Positions 15,682-23,650 of a stretch of 64,000 nucleotides of DNA are shown piece after piece. Source of the stretch: Hymenobacter gummosus (GTDB lineage Bacteria; Bacteroidota; Bacteroidia; Cytophagales; Hymenobacteraceae); assembly GCF_003970915.1 (NCBI RefSeq), contig NZ_RXOF01000020.1, positions 1 to 64,000 of the forward strand, written 5' to 3'. A program made the position numbers and the translations under genes. Each line of letters starts with the position of its first letter. The first letter of the stretch is position 1. The notes under the pieces are model-generated. The model ran no database searches. It was not told the origin of the DNA and saw only the letters and a list, made by a program, of their open reading frames with translations.

Positions 15682-16922
15682 CGGAGGTAGGGGCGCAGGC
15701 GGGCGTAGGGAATCAGCACGGTGAAGCCGTCCTGGTAGCGGCGGGCGTGGCGGTAGCGGGCGTCTTCGTACTCGTGCTCGGCCCCGAGGTAATGCGCGTG
15801 CAGCCCCCGGCGCGTAAAGGCCCAGTACGCCGGCTCGGCCAACTGCCGGCGCAGGTCCTGGGTGGCAGCCGAATCGAGCGGGGGCACCTGGTGGCGCTGC
15901 CGCTCCCGCCGCAGCGGCGCCCACATGGCCCGCCAGAGGTCCTGGCTTAGGGCGGGCACAAACAGGTCGGCGTAGCGTACGCGGCGGCCGGTTTGCAGGG
16001 CATAGTAGGCCGGGCTGCTGGCCGCCAGGTCCTCGTAGTAGCTGGTGCGCAATGCGTCTTCGTAGTCGTTGTCATAGTAATCATCGAGGCTCAGCAGGCG
16101 GCGGCCGGGGCCCAGCTCCACCGCGCTGATGGCAACGGGGTAGTGTTGGTAGCGGTCGGTGGTATCGAGCAGGCGGTAAGTGGCGCGCCACATCTCGGGG
16201 TGCGCCGCCGCTTCGCTGGAGTCTACTTCGCGGTGCCAGGGCCGGCGGGCCAGCGCGGCCGCACTCAGCTCGAAGGGCAGGATGGGCTGGCCCGCTTCGC
16301 GGTCGGTCAATTCGCCCAAGTCCCGGTTGGGGGTTACCAGCTCGTAGCGGGTTTGCAGGGCCCGGTTGAGGGCCGTGAGCGGGCCGGCGGCGGTGCGCAG
16401 CCGGGGAAATTCCAGCGCCTGCCGGCGGTAGCGCCAGCTGTTGACATAGTAGCCTTCTTCGTTGCCGCAGAGGCCCCGGGGCAGCGGGTCGGGCGCGCCA
16501 AACTCGGGGTCCAGCAGCCCCAGCTCCAGGTACTCGTGGTGGTAGATATCGACCAGCAGGCCGCCGGACAGGCGCAGGTGCCGGGGCAGCGGCTCGTAGC
16601 CGGCGGCGGAGCTGATGCCGCTGACGCGAAAGCCGGCGGGGGCCGGCGGCAGGGCGGGCAGCTGCCGGAATAGCTTCGCGGAGTCCTGCCAGTACGCCAG
16701 CCAGAGGTAGAAGCCGTTGTGCTGGTGCAGCAGCGTATCGCCGGGCGTATCCGGCCACTCCGCTTCTACTGGCGGCGGCGGCGATGGTGGGGGTGGCATG
16801 AGGGGCCGGGGCGGCGTGGGCCAGCCGGGGCTGGGCGGCCCACTCCCATTATCGGCGGGCTGGCAGGCGCTCAGGCTGGCCGCGCCGAGCACGACCAGGC
16901 CGCAGCGCCGCAGCAAAAACAT
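15678..16922 (-). CDS. Lipoprotein with RsiV/DUF3298-like C-terminus (first of a pair)
   Basis: 414 residues from the ATG at 16922. An upstream GTG at 16937 is less likely. A signal peptide ends in lipobox SLSAC, then a proline-rich linker (PPPPSPPPPVE) leads to the folded part. Around residues 280-310 there is a Tyr/Asp-rich stretch (LDDYYDNDYEDALR). The C-terminus (FTRRGLHAHYLG, then FTVLIPYARLRPYLR) matches the DUF3298 ending and the last residues of the downstream gene. The tandem arrangement with a 4-nt overlap implies co-translation. Envelope-located; no catalytic motif seen. Confidence 0.65.
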   Translation of the reverse strand: MFLLRRCGLVVLGAASLSACQPADNGSGPPSPGWPTPPRPLMPPPPSPPPPVEAEWPDTPGDTLLHQHNGFYLWLAYWQDSAKLFRQLPALPPAPAGFRVSGISSAAGYEPLPRHLRLSGGLLVDIYHHEYLELGLLDPEFGAPDPLPRGLCGNEEGYYVNSWRYRRQALEFPRLRTAAGPLTALNRALQTRYELVTPNRDLGELTDREAGQPILPFELSAAALARRPWHREVDSSEAAAHPEMWRATYRLLDTTDRYQHYPVAISAVELGPGRRLLSLDDYYDNDYEDALRTSYYEDLAASSPAYYALQTGRRVRYADLFVPALSQDLWRAMWAPLRRERQRHQVPPLDSAATQDLRRQLAEPAYWAFTRRGLHAHYLGAEHEYEDARYRHARRYQDGFTVLIPYARLRPYLR

Positions 16923-17209
16923 GGACGAGGATTGCACGAAGGATAAGGGGCTGAATGCGGCCTCAACTTAGACGCTGCCGGGCCAGTCTGCAACCGCCGC
17001 CGCGAAAACGCACCGGATTGGCCAACGGCGCTACGGACGCGGGCGGCGGATGGCCGATAAAACGGGGCGGTTCGTCGGGTTTTTGGGGGCAGTGCCAGAG
17101 AAACGGCCGGGCCGGGCGACACTTCGGCACCAGGCTTGCAAATGAGCTGGCAAGGATGCAGCATCCTGATAACCAACCCTGACTTCAACTTCCCAACCCA
17201 TTTTCACCC

Positions 17210-17713
17210 ATGAAAAAGCAACTCTTCAGCCTCGCTCTCATCCTCGGCCTCGGCGCTTCGTTTGCCGCCGACAGCTTCGCCGCCGATTTCGGTAAGGATA
17301 AAGACAAGGACCGCCGCGAGCTGCGCCAGGACGACGGCCGGGGCCGTAAGGACCAGGCCCACAAGCGCGACGGGCGCGACCAGGCCCAGCGCCAGCAGCA
17401 GCGCCTCGACCGCATGGCCAAGGAGCTGGACCTGAGCAAAAAGCAGCAGGAGAAAGTAGCCAAGATCTTCCAGGAGCAGCAGCAGCAGATGCAGAGCCTG
17501 CGCGGCCGCCAGCAGGGCGCCGACCGCAGCCAGCGCTTGGCCCAGGCCAAGCAGATTCACGAGCGCACCGACAAGCAGCTCAAAGACGTGCTCAGCAAAA
17601 AGCAGTACGCCCAGCTGGAAGCCAAGCGCCAGGAGCGCCTCAAGCAGATGGAGCAGCGCCGCGGCCAGCGCGGGCCGGAGCGGCGCGGCGACTTCCGCCA
17701 GGGCCGCAGCTAA
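17210..17713 (+). CDS. Periplasmic Spy/CpxP-like helical protein
   Basis: 167 residues. The signal peptide MKKQLFSLALILGLGASFAADSFA is followed by a highly charged, almost entirely helical protein (DKDKDRRELRQDD; LDRMAKELDLSKKQQEKVAKIFQ; KQIHERTDKQLKDVLSKKQ). The repeated 'L..kQ...v..i...q' pattern is that of the Spy/LTXXQ or DUF4890 group, periplasmic chaperone-like proteins. No cysteines are seen. It is monocistronic, with a terminator at 17743. Confidence 0.7.
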   Translation: MKKQLFSLALILGLGASFAADSFAADFGKDKDKDRRELRQDDGRGRKDQAHKRDGRDQAQRQQQRLDRMAKELDLSKKQQEKVAKIFQEQQQQMQSLRGRQQGADRSQRLAQAKQIHERTDKQLKDVLSKKQYAQLEAKRQERLKQMEQRRGQRGPERRGDFRQGRS

Positions 17714-17742
17714 GCCGCTGATTCCGCTTTTCCCCTCCCCCA

Positions 17743-17776
17743 CCGCCCCGGTCGATTCGTCGGCCGGGGCGGTTTT
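17743..17776 (+). terminator. Rho-independent terminator
   Basis: Stem CCGCCCCGG (17743-17751) pairs with 17764-17772 and is followed by TTTT. It lies 30 nt downstream of the Spy-like gene's stop. Confidence 0.8.
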
Positions 17777-17870
17777 GCGTTAGGTGGCAGCGCAGTAAAG
17801 TATTTCGCGTATCATCCCGACTGATAAATCTGGCGCGGTGGCTGCGGCCCCTGCGCCTGCCCTGCCGCCT

Positions 17871-18953
17871 ATGCCCTACCTCAACGCTTCCGCTGCCCGC
17901 TCGGCCCGCTTCTGGGCCGCCCGGCGCCACCAGCTGCAAACCATCGGCACCACCGGCGGGCTGTTCGTGACGGTGCTGCTGGCCATGGCCCTGCTGCTGT
18001 GGGTGCCCAACCGCGCCCTGCTGCCGCTGGCGGCCGTGGGTCTGCCCATCGGCTACCTGCTGGGCTTGCTGCAAGTGGTGGTGTTTCCGTGGCTGGTGCA
18101 GCGGTATCCGCTACAGCTGGCCAAGCTGCTGCAGGGGCTGGGGCACCTGTTGCTGCTGGGGCTGCTCTACGGCGGGTTTCGGCTGGTGGCCCGCTGGCTG
18201 GGGCTGCCGCAGCTGTGGTCGGAGCCGGCCCCGAGCACGGCCGGCCCGCTGCGCCACCTGCTGCTGGTACCCATCATTTACCTGCTGGCCGTGTTTGTGA
18301 CCTCGCTGATGCGGCAGCTGCTGCAGGGCATGAGCCGCCGGCGCCTGCAGCAGCTGCTGGGCGGCCGCTACCAACAGCCTGAGACGGAGGACCGCATCTT
18401 CCTGTTCGTCGATTTGAAGGACTCCACCCGGCTGGCCGAGGCCCTGGGCAACGAGGCCTACAGCCGCTTGGTGCGCGACTTTTTCCGCGACGTGAGCCCG
18501 GCCATAACGGCCACCCGCGGCGAGGTGTACCAGTACGTGGGCGACGAGGTGGTGGTGACCTGGGAAGCGGCCACGGGCCTGCGCTACGCCAACTGCCTGC
18601 ACTGCTTTTTCGAGATGCAGCGGGCCATCAACGAGCGGCAGGACTACTACCAGCGCCAGTACGGCACGGTGCCGCGCTTCAAGGCCGGCGCCCACGGCGG
18701 CTTGGTGACGACGGTGCTGGTGGGCACGGCGCACCGCGAGCTGGTGTACCACGGCGACGTGCTCAACACCACGGCCCGCATTCAGGCCCAGTGCAACGCT
18801 TTGGGCAGCTGGTTTCTGATTTCGGAGGCGCTGCGCCAGCAGCTGGGGCCGCAGCCGGAGTTTCAGTTTACGCCCCAGGGCGGGCAGCTGCTGCGCGGCA
18901 AGGCCGGCACCACCGAGCTGCTGGACGTGCAGGAGTACCTGCACGTACTCTGA
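17871..18953 (+). CDS. Membrane class III adenylate/guanylate cyclase
   Basis: 360 residues from the ATG at 17871. Four to five membrane helices lie in residues 25-165, followed by a linker and a cyclase catalytic domain (about 180-345). The two metal-binding aspartates are in FLFVDLKDSTRLAEALG and YVGDEVVVTWE. FKAGAHGG supplies the purine-selecting Lys position, and GDVLNTTARIQAQC contains the Asn/Arg transition-state pair. This makes an active cAMP-forming enzyme likely. The membrane domain may sense an unknown signal. It is transcribed alone. Confidence 0.85.
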   Translation: MPYLNASAARSARFWAARRHQLQTIGTTGGLFVTVLLAMALLLWVPNRALLPLAAVGLPIGYLLGLLQVVVFPWLVQRYPLQLAKLLQGLGHLLLLGLLYGGFRLVARWLGLPQLWSEPAPSTAGPLRHLLLVPIIYLLAVFVTSLMRQLLQGMSRRRLQQLLGGRYQQPETEDRIFLFVDLKDSTRLAEALGNEAYSRLVRDFFRDVSPAITATRGEVYQYVGDEVVVTWEAATGLRYANCLHCFFEMQRAINERQDYYQRQYGTVPRFKAGAHGGLVTTVLVGTAHRELVYHGDVLNTTARIQAQCNALGSWFLISEALRQQLGPQPEFQFTPQGGQLLRGKAGTTELLDVQEYLHVL

Positions 18954-19059
18954 TACCTGCCGCCGGCTGCGGCCCAAACTAAAATCCGGCCCCGGCATTT
19001 AAAGTATCCGCGGCTTCTGCCCGACTACCAAGTACCGAAGCCTTATTACTCTTCGCTGC

Positions 19060-20184
19060 ATGCGCAAACCCTTGAAAACCGCCGGCCGGATTATCGGCAG
19101 CCTGCTCCTGCTCTTGCTGCTGGCCGGCGTGGCCTTCGCCAACCTGAGCCCGGAGCTGGGCGGCAAGCACACCAAGGCCGACAAAGCCCGCTACGCCCGC
19201 TCGGGCCACTACCAGGACGGCGAGTTCAAGAACCTGGTACCCACCGAAACGATGACCGGGGGCAGCACCCTGGGCGTGCTCTGGCGCTTCATCTTCAGCA
19301 AGACGCCCCACGCCGAGCCCGACGCGCCGCTGCCCCTGCACCCGCTCGATTCGCTCGGACTGGCCCGCAAAACCGCCGAAACCGTGCGCGTAACCTGGTT
19401 TGGCCACTCGGCCAGCCTGGTGGAGCTGGCCGGCCAGAACCTGCTGCTCGACCCCATGCTGAGCGTGGATATGGGCCCGCTTTCCTGGGTGACGCCCAAG
19501 CGCTACAACCCGATGGTGGCCATTGCGCCCGAGCAGCTGCCGCGCATTGCGGCCGTGCTCATCTCCCACGACCACTACGACCACCTCGACTACCAGACCA
19601 TCCGCCGCATCAAGGACAAGACAGCCCATTTCGTGGTGCCGCTGGGCGTGGGGGCGCACCTGCGCCGCTGGGGCGTGGCCGAGGGCAAGATTCATGAGCT
19701 GGATTGGAACGACTCCCTGCAGCTGCCCGGCGGCCTGACGGTGGTCAGCCAGCCGGCCCGGCACTTCTCGGGCCGGGGTCTCACCAACCGTAATTCCACC
19801 TCGTGGTCGTCGTGGGTGATGAAGACGGCCACCCGGCGCGTGTTCTACAGCGGCGACGGGGGCTACGGGCCGCATTTTCAGGCAATAGGCCAGAAGTACG
19901 GCCCCTTCGACCTGGCCCTGATGGAGTGCGGGCAGTACGACCAGAACTGGAGCCAGATTCACATGATGCCCGAGCAGAGCGTGCAGGCCGCCCTCGATGT
20001 GCGGGCCCGCACCTACATGCCGGTGCACTGGGGCGCCTTCACCGAAGCCCACCACGCCTGGAACGAGCCCGTGACGCGCGCCTGGGCCGAGGCCCAGCGC
20101 CGGCAGTTGCCCATCACCACGCCCGAGCTGGGCCAGCCCGTGACGCTGGGCTACCCGCTGCCGCAGCTGCGCTGGTGGCAGTAA
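19060..20184 (+). CDS. MBL-fold metallo-hydrolase (NAPE-PLD/UlaG-like)
   Basis: 374 residues. An N-terminal hydrophobic helix (LLLLLLLAGVAFA) anchors or exports the protein. The metallo-beta-lactamase site is clear: ISHDHYDHLD (zinc ligands), then PARHFSGRG, YSGDGGYGPHF and MPVHWGAF. The N-terminal PTETM and RVTWFGHSASLVEL segments resemble N-acyl-phosphatidylethanolamine phospholipase D-like hydrolases and UlaG. Substrate unknown, perhaps a lipid or lactone. It converges on the P450 gene, with a G/C-rich hairpin at about 20191-20223 between them. Confidence 0.85.
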   Translation: MRKPLKTAGRIIGSLLLLLLLAGVAFANLSPELGGKHTKADKARYARSGHYQDGEFKNLVPTETMTGGSTLGVLWRFIFSKTPHAEPDAPLPLHPLDSLGLARKTAETVRVTWFGHSASLVELAGQNLLLDPMLSVDMGPLSWVTPKRYNPMVAIAPEQLPRIAAVLISHDHYDHLDYQTIRRIKDKTAHFVVPLGVGAHLRRWGVAEGKIHELDWNDSLQLPGGLTVVSQPARHFSGRGLTNRNSTSWSSWVMKTATRRVFYSGDGGYGPHFQAIGQKYGPFDLALMECGQYDQNWSQIHMMPEQSVQAALDVRARTYMPVHWGAFTEAHHAWNEPVTRAWAEAQRRQLPITTPELGQPVTLGYPLPQLRWWQ

Positions 20185-20228
20185 AGGCGGCCAGCTCCCC
20201 TCCTCGGCTGCGGCGGGGAGCTGCCGGG

Positions 20229-21620
20229 CTACCGGGCGCGGAAGCGCAGGTTGATTTCAGCGCGGGGGCGTAGGGTAATGAGGGGGCGCATCTGGATGGG
20301 AGGCTGCTCCTGCCACTCCACCTCGAAGCGGCGCAGCACTTCCAGCAGCACCAGCTGCATTTCGGTGAGGGCAAACTGATTGCCGATGCACAGGCGCGGG
20401 CCGCCGCCGAAGGGCAGGTAGGCGTAAGTGGGCGGGGCGGGCTGGTCTTTGCCGAAGCGGGCGGGGCAGAAGGCCTCGGGCTCGGGCCAGAGCCGGGGCA
20501 GGTGGTGCACGCCGTAGAGGTAGGCCGAAATCAGCGTGCCCTTGGGCAGAGGCAGGCCGTTGTACTCGTCGTCCTCGGCGGCCTGGCGGTCCACTATCCA
20601 CACGGGCGGATACAGGCGCATGGTTTCCTGGACCACCTGCATGGAATAAGGCAGCTGGGGCAAATCGGTGAAGCTGGGGCGGCGGCTGCCGAGCACCCGC
20701 TGCATTTCGGCGCGCACCTTGGCGGCTTCCTCGGGGTGGCGGGCCAACAGCAGCCACAGCCACGAAAGGGCATTGGCGGCGGTTTCGTGGCCGGCCACCA
20801 GCAGGATGGCCGCTTCGTCGAGCACCTGCTCGTCGGTCATGGCCTCGCCGGAGTCCTCGTAGCGGGCGTCGAGCAGCATCTGCAGCAAATCGTCCTTGGC
20901 GAAGCCGGGGTCGGCTTGCTGCTCCTGCTTGCGCCGCTGGATGTAGCCCCGAATCAGCTGGCGCAGCTCGGCGGCCAGCCCGTCGTGGAGGCGGTACTGG
21001 CCCGTGACGCCCAGCCAGGGGCGCAGGTAAGGCTGGCGCAGGGTGCGCACGTAGAAGCCCTGCAGTTCGGTGAGCAGCCGGGCCATCTGCTGCAGCTCGG
21101 CCTCCGTCATGCTGCTGCTGAACACCGAGCGGGCAATGATGCGGAAGGCCGTGGCCGTCATCAGCTCGTGCACGGCCACTTGCGCCACCCCGCCCTGCTT
21201 GCCGGCCGCGTCGAGCACCGGCGCCAGACACTCGTCGATGACGTCGAGCATGAGCTCGGTGAGGGCCGCAATGCGCTGGCGGTGGAAGCCGGGCTGAATC
21301 AGGCGGCGCTGCTGCAGCCAGTAGCTGCCCTCGGAGGTGAGCAGGCCGTGGCCCAGGTAGCGCGCCACCCCGCGGGTCAGCTCCGACTTGGGGTAGTTGC
21401 GGTGATTTTTCTGCAGAACGTGCTGAATCAGGCCCGGGTCGCGGGTGAGCAAGGTGGGCCGCACGCCGCCCAAATACAGCCCCACGGTGTCGCCAAACTG
21501 GTCGAGGTAATCGGTAATGACGGGGATGGGGTTGGCGGCCAGAGCCCAGGAGTTGCGGAAGGAGCGCAGCCGTGGCACGCGGGGCAAATCACGGATTTCT
21601 GCGGATTTTTCGGATTTCAC
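20229..21620 (-). CDS. Cytochrome P450; N-terminal codons fall in a repeat
   Basis: Up to 463 residues. P450 landmarks: I-helix AGHETAANALSW, K-helix ETMRLYPP, haem loop FGGGPRLCIGNQFALTEM with the Cys thiolate ligand. It is expected to be a monooxygenase. The substrate is unknown and no ferredoxin partner is adjacent. Start is uncertain: the longest frame begins at a GTG (21620) inside a repeated intergenic word (TCCGTGAAATCCGAAAAATC type), so the first 11-12 residues (MKSEKSAEIRD) are repeat-derived. A TTG at 21587 or GTG at 21578 could be the ancestral start, just before PRLRSFRNSWALA. Confidence 0.9.
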   Translation of the reverse strand: MKSEKSAEIRDLPRVPRLRSFRNSWALAANPIPVITDYLDQFGDTVGLYLGGVRPTLLTRDPGLIQHVLQKNHRNYPKSELTRGVARYLGHGLLTSEGSYWLQQRRLIQPGFHRQRIAALTELMLDVIDECLAPVLDAAGKQGGVAQVAVHELMTATAFRIIARSVFSSSMTEAELQQMARLLTELQGFYVRTLRQPYLRPWLGVTGQYRLHDGLAAELRQLIRGYIQRRKQEQQADPGFAKDDLLQMLLDARYEDSGEAMTDEQVLDEAAILLVAGHETAANALSWLWLLLARHPEEAAKVRAEMQRVLGSRRPSFTDLPQLPYSMQVVQETMRLYPPVWIVDRQAAEDDEYNGLPLPKGTLISAYLYGVHHLPRLWPEPEAFCPARFGKDQPAPPTYAYLPFGGGPRLCIGNQFALTEMQLVLLEVLRRFEVEWQEQPPIQMRPLITLRPRAEINLRFRAR

Positions 21621-21905
21621 GGATTTTAGCTTCGCTGACCTTTGGTTGTAGTCGATTATCGTCCGGGCGACGTGGTGCTACGGCTTTAAGCCGTGGCACC
21701 ACTTTTTTTGGCAGGCGGCAACTTTTAACCTTTCAAACGGGGCGGTGTAAATGTAGTGGTGCCACGACATTAAGAGTCGTGGCACCACGTCGTCCAGAAT
21801 ATAATCGACTACAACCAAAGGTCAGCGAAGCTAAAATCCGCGAACCGAAGGAAGGCGTAGCCAAATCCGAAAAATCCGCACCAATCCGCACCAATCCGTG
21901 ATTCC
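21588..21905. repeat. MITE-like nested inverted repeat
   Basis: A perfect 40-bp inverted repeat (21620-21659 with 21801-21840, containing GCTTCGCTGACCTTTGG) encloses two internal hairpins. These are GTGGTGCTACGGC..GCCGTGGCACCAC (about 21672-21702) and GTGGTGCCACGAC..GTCGTGGCACCAC (about 21756-21788). Outside the arms run degenerate 'AATCCG(A/C)' words. The structure spans the P450 start and most of the 370-bp gap to 21991. No ORF is carried, which suggests a non-autonomous element or composite of intergenic repeats. Partial copies follow at 22309-22361 and 22476-22548. Confidence 0.85.
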
Positions 21906-21990
21906 TGCGTAGTAATTTCCTGTACGGCCCAGTTGGGGCCGCTACGGCTTAGTTCCCGACCTCATTTCCCCCAACCAAACCGCCTTCCCT

Positions 21991-22308
21991 ATGTGGATTC
22001 AGCAAAAAGCTAACGAGCCCGCCGCCCTTTCCGAACTGCAAGGCCACACCGTGGGCCTGAAATTCGAGTGCAACCAGTGCCACACCGAAGTCTTCACCGA
22101 CCTTATCGGCATTCCGGCCCCCGACCACCTGGCCAACTCCACCGAGGACGACGGGCAGTTCGAGACGGAAGAAGTGAAGTGCCCCGGCTGCGACATGACG
22201 CACGAAATTACCATCAAGAGCACCTTCGACGGCGTCACCTTCGACGTATCGGAAGTGGCACCCGGCAGCGTGAGCTACCAGATTCCGCCGGCCGAGGAGA
22301 AGCACTAA
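21991..22308 (+). CDS. Small zinc-ribbon-like hypothetical protein
   Basis: 105 residues. Two CxxC pairs (FECNQCHTEV near residue 30 and VKCPGCDMTHEI near 68) are spaced as a zinc ribbon, with a beta-rich acidic remainder. There is no DNA-binding or enzymatic motif. The family is unknown to me. It is sandwiched between repeat copies: its TAA is immediately followed by the repeat word ATCACGGATTTTTCG. A terminator at 22371 supports it as an expressed unit. Confidence 0.7.
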   Translation: MWIQQKANEPAALSELQGHTVGLKFECNQCHTEVFTDLIGIPAPDHLANSTEDDGQFETEEVKCPGCDMTHEITIKSTFDGVTFDVSEVAPGSVSYQIPPAEEKH

Positions 22309-22361
22309 ATCACGGATTTTTCGAATTTGGCTACGCCTTCCTTCGGTTCGCGGATTTTGTA
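22309..22361 (+). repeat. Repeat fragment flush with the stop of the zinc-ribbon gene
   Basis: ATCACGGATTTTTCGAATTT then GGCTACGCCTTCC and GGTTCGCGGATTTTG are the same words as in 21840-21905, in reverse-complement order. It starts at the base after the TAA of the preceding CDS. Confidence 0.7.
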
Positions 22362-22370
22362 GACGCTTGC

Positions 22371-22403
22371 AGAGCCGAAGCCAACCGCTTCGGCTCTTTT
22401 CTT
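22371..22403 (+). terminator. Rho-independent terminator
   Basis: Stem AGAGCCGAAG (22371-22380) pairs with CTTCGGCTCT (22389-22398) and is followed by TTTCTTT. It terminates the zinc-ribbon transcript. A second hairpin (AGCCCAGTCAC with GTGACCGGGCT, one mismatch) follows at about 22437-22461. Confidence 0.8.
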
Positions 22404-22475
22404 TAGGAACAACCAGAGAAGCTATAAAAGCAGATAGCCCAGTCACGTGTGACCGGGCTGTTTCGTGTAGTGAAC

Positions 22476-22548
22476 AATCGACTACAACCGAAGGTCAGCG
22501 AAGCTAAAATCCGTGGAATCCGAAAAATCCGTCCGAATCCGTGATTTA
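22476..22548. repeat. Third partial copy of the 21.6-kb repeat
   Basis: 22476-22513 repeats the right arm AATCGACTACAACC(A/G)AAGGTCAGCG with one difference. It is followed by degenerate AATCCG words up to the minus-strand stop codon of the polyprenyl synthase gene (22546-22548), which reads TAA then ATCACGGATTC. The element is therefore again flush with a stop. Confidence 0.8.
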
Positions 22549-23535
22549 CTTCTCCCGCTCGATGGTGTAGTCGATGAGCTGTTCCAGCGAGACGCGGGCG
22601 GGCGAGGCGGGGAAGGTGTGCAGGATGGCCAGGGCCTCGTCGCGGAACTGCTTCATGCGCGCAATGGCGTAGTCCAGCCCGCCGGACTTTTTTACGAACT
22701 CGATGACGGCCTGCACGCGGTCGGCGCGGCCGTCGTTGTTCTGCACGTTGAAGATGACGCGGCGCTTCTGCAACCAGGAAGCCTGCTGCAGGGCGTAAAT
22801 CAGCGGCAGGGTCATCTTTTTCTCCTTAATGTCGATGCCGACCGGCTTGCCAATTTCGGCCGTGCCGAAGTCAAACAGGTCGTCCTTGATCTGAAAAGCC
22901 ATGCCCACCTTCTCGCCGAACAGGCGGGCGCGCTCCACGGCTTCCTTGCTGGCCCCCACCGAGGAGGCGCCCACGGCCGTGCAGGAGGCAATGAGCGAAG
23001 CCGTTTTCTGGCGAATGATGTCGAAGTACACGTCCTCGGTGATGTCGAGGCGGCGGGCTTTTTCGATTTGCAGCAGCTCCCCCTCGCTCAGCTCACGCAC
23101 GGCCCGGTTCACGATTTTCAGCAGGTCGAAGTCGTCGTGCTCCAGGGCCAGCTGCAGGCCGCGGGACAGCAGGTAGTCGCCCACCAGCACAGCTATCTTG
23201 TTCTTCCACAGGGCATTGATGGAGAAGAAGCCGCGGCGGTAGTTGCTCTCGTCCACCACGTCGTCGTGCACCAGCGTGGCCGTGTGCAGCAACTCGATGA
23301 GGGCCGCACCGCGGAAGGTGGGCTCGGGCAGCGGGGCCGTGGGGTCGGGGCTGGCCACATGGGCCGTCAGGAATACAAACATCGGGCGCAGCTGCTTGCC
23401 TTTGCGCTTGATGATGTAGCCCATGATTTTGTCCAGCAGCATGACCCGCGTTTGCATGGACTGGCGGAATTTGACTTCAAATTCCTGCATTTCGGCCGCT
23501 ATCGGGGCCTGTATATCGTCCAGCGAATATTTCAT
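22546..23535 (-). CDS. Polyprenyl synthetase (trans-isoprenyl diphosphate synthase)
   Basis: 329 residues from the ATG at 23535, chosen to give the family's usual MKYSLDDIQAPI start. Both Asp-rich motifs are visible: HDDVVDESNYRRG (first) and IKDDLFDFG (second, DDxxD). GKQLRPMFVFL carries the Arg/Lys that bind diphosphate. It condenses isopentenyl diphosphate with an allylic primer, probably making the octaprenyl-type side chain of menaquinone or a related long-chain product. Chain length cannot be read safely. It stands alone between repeat DNA and the divergent DUF3667 gene. Confidence 0.92.
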   Translation of the reverse strand: MKYSLDDIQAPIAAEMQEFEVKFRQSMQTRVMLLDKIMGYIIKRKGKQLRPMFVFLTAHVASPDPTAPLPEPTFRGAALIELLHTATLVHDDVVDESNYRRGFFSINALWKNKIAVLVGDYLLSRGLQLALEHDDFDLLKIVNRAVRELSEGELLQIEKARRLDITEDVYFDIIRQKTASLIASCTAVGASSVGASKEAVERARLFGEKVGMAFQIKDDLFDFGTAEIGKPVGIDIKEKKMTLPLIYALQQASWLQKRRVIFNVQNNDGRADRVQAVIEFVKKSGGLDYAIARMKQFRDEALAILHTFPASPARVSLEQLIDYTIEREK

Positions 23536-23650
23536 GCGGCGGTTGGGGCGCGCAATGATACGCACGCGGCGCCAGTTTTCGGCACTTTGGGGCGGGTTTG
23601 CTGCCGCCGGCTGCGTAGCTTAGCCCCTGCCGATATTTCCCCGCCGAGCT

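Noticed and set aside
15682-15924. 81-residue N-terminal extension of the second RsiV-like lipoprotein
   Set aside because: Ala/Pro/Arg-rich sequence antisense-like in composition, within the upstream gene. The ATG at 15681 gives a lipoprotein signal and an ATGA coupling.
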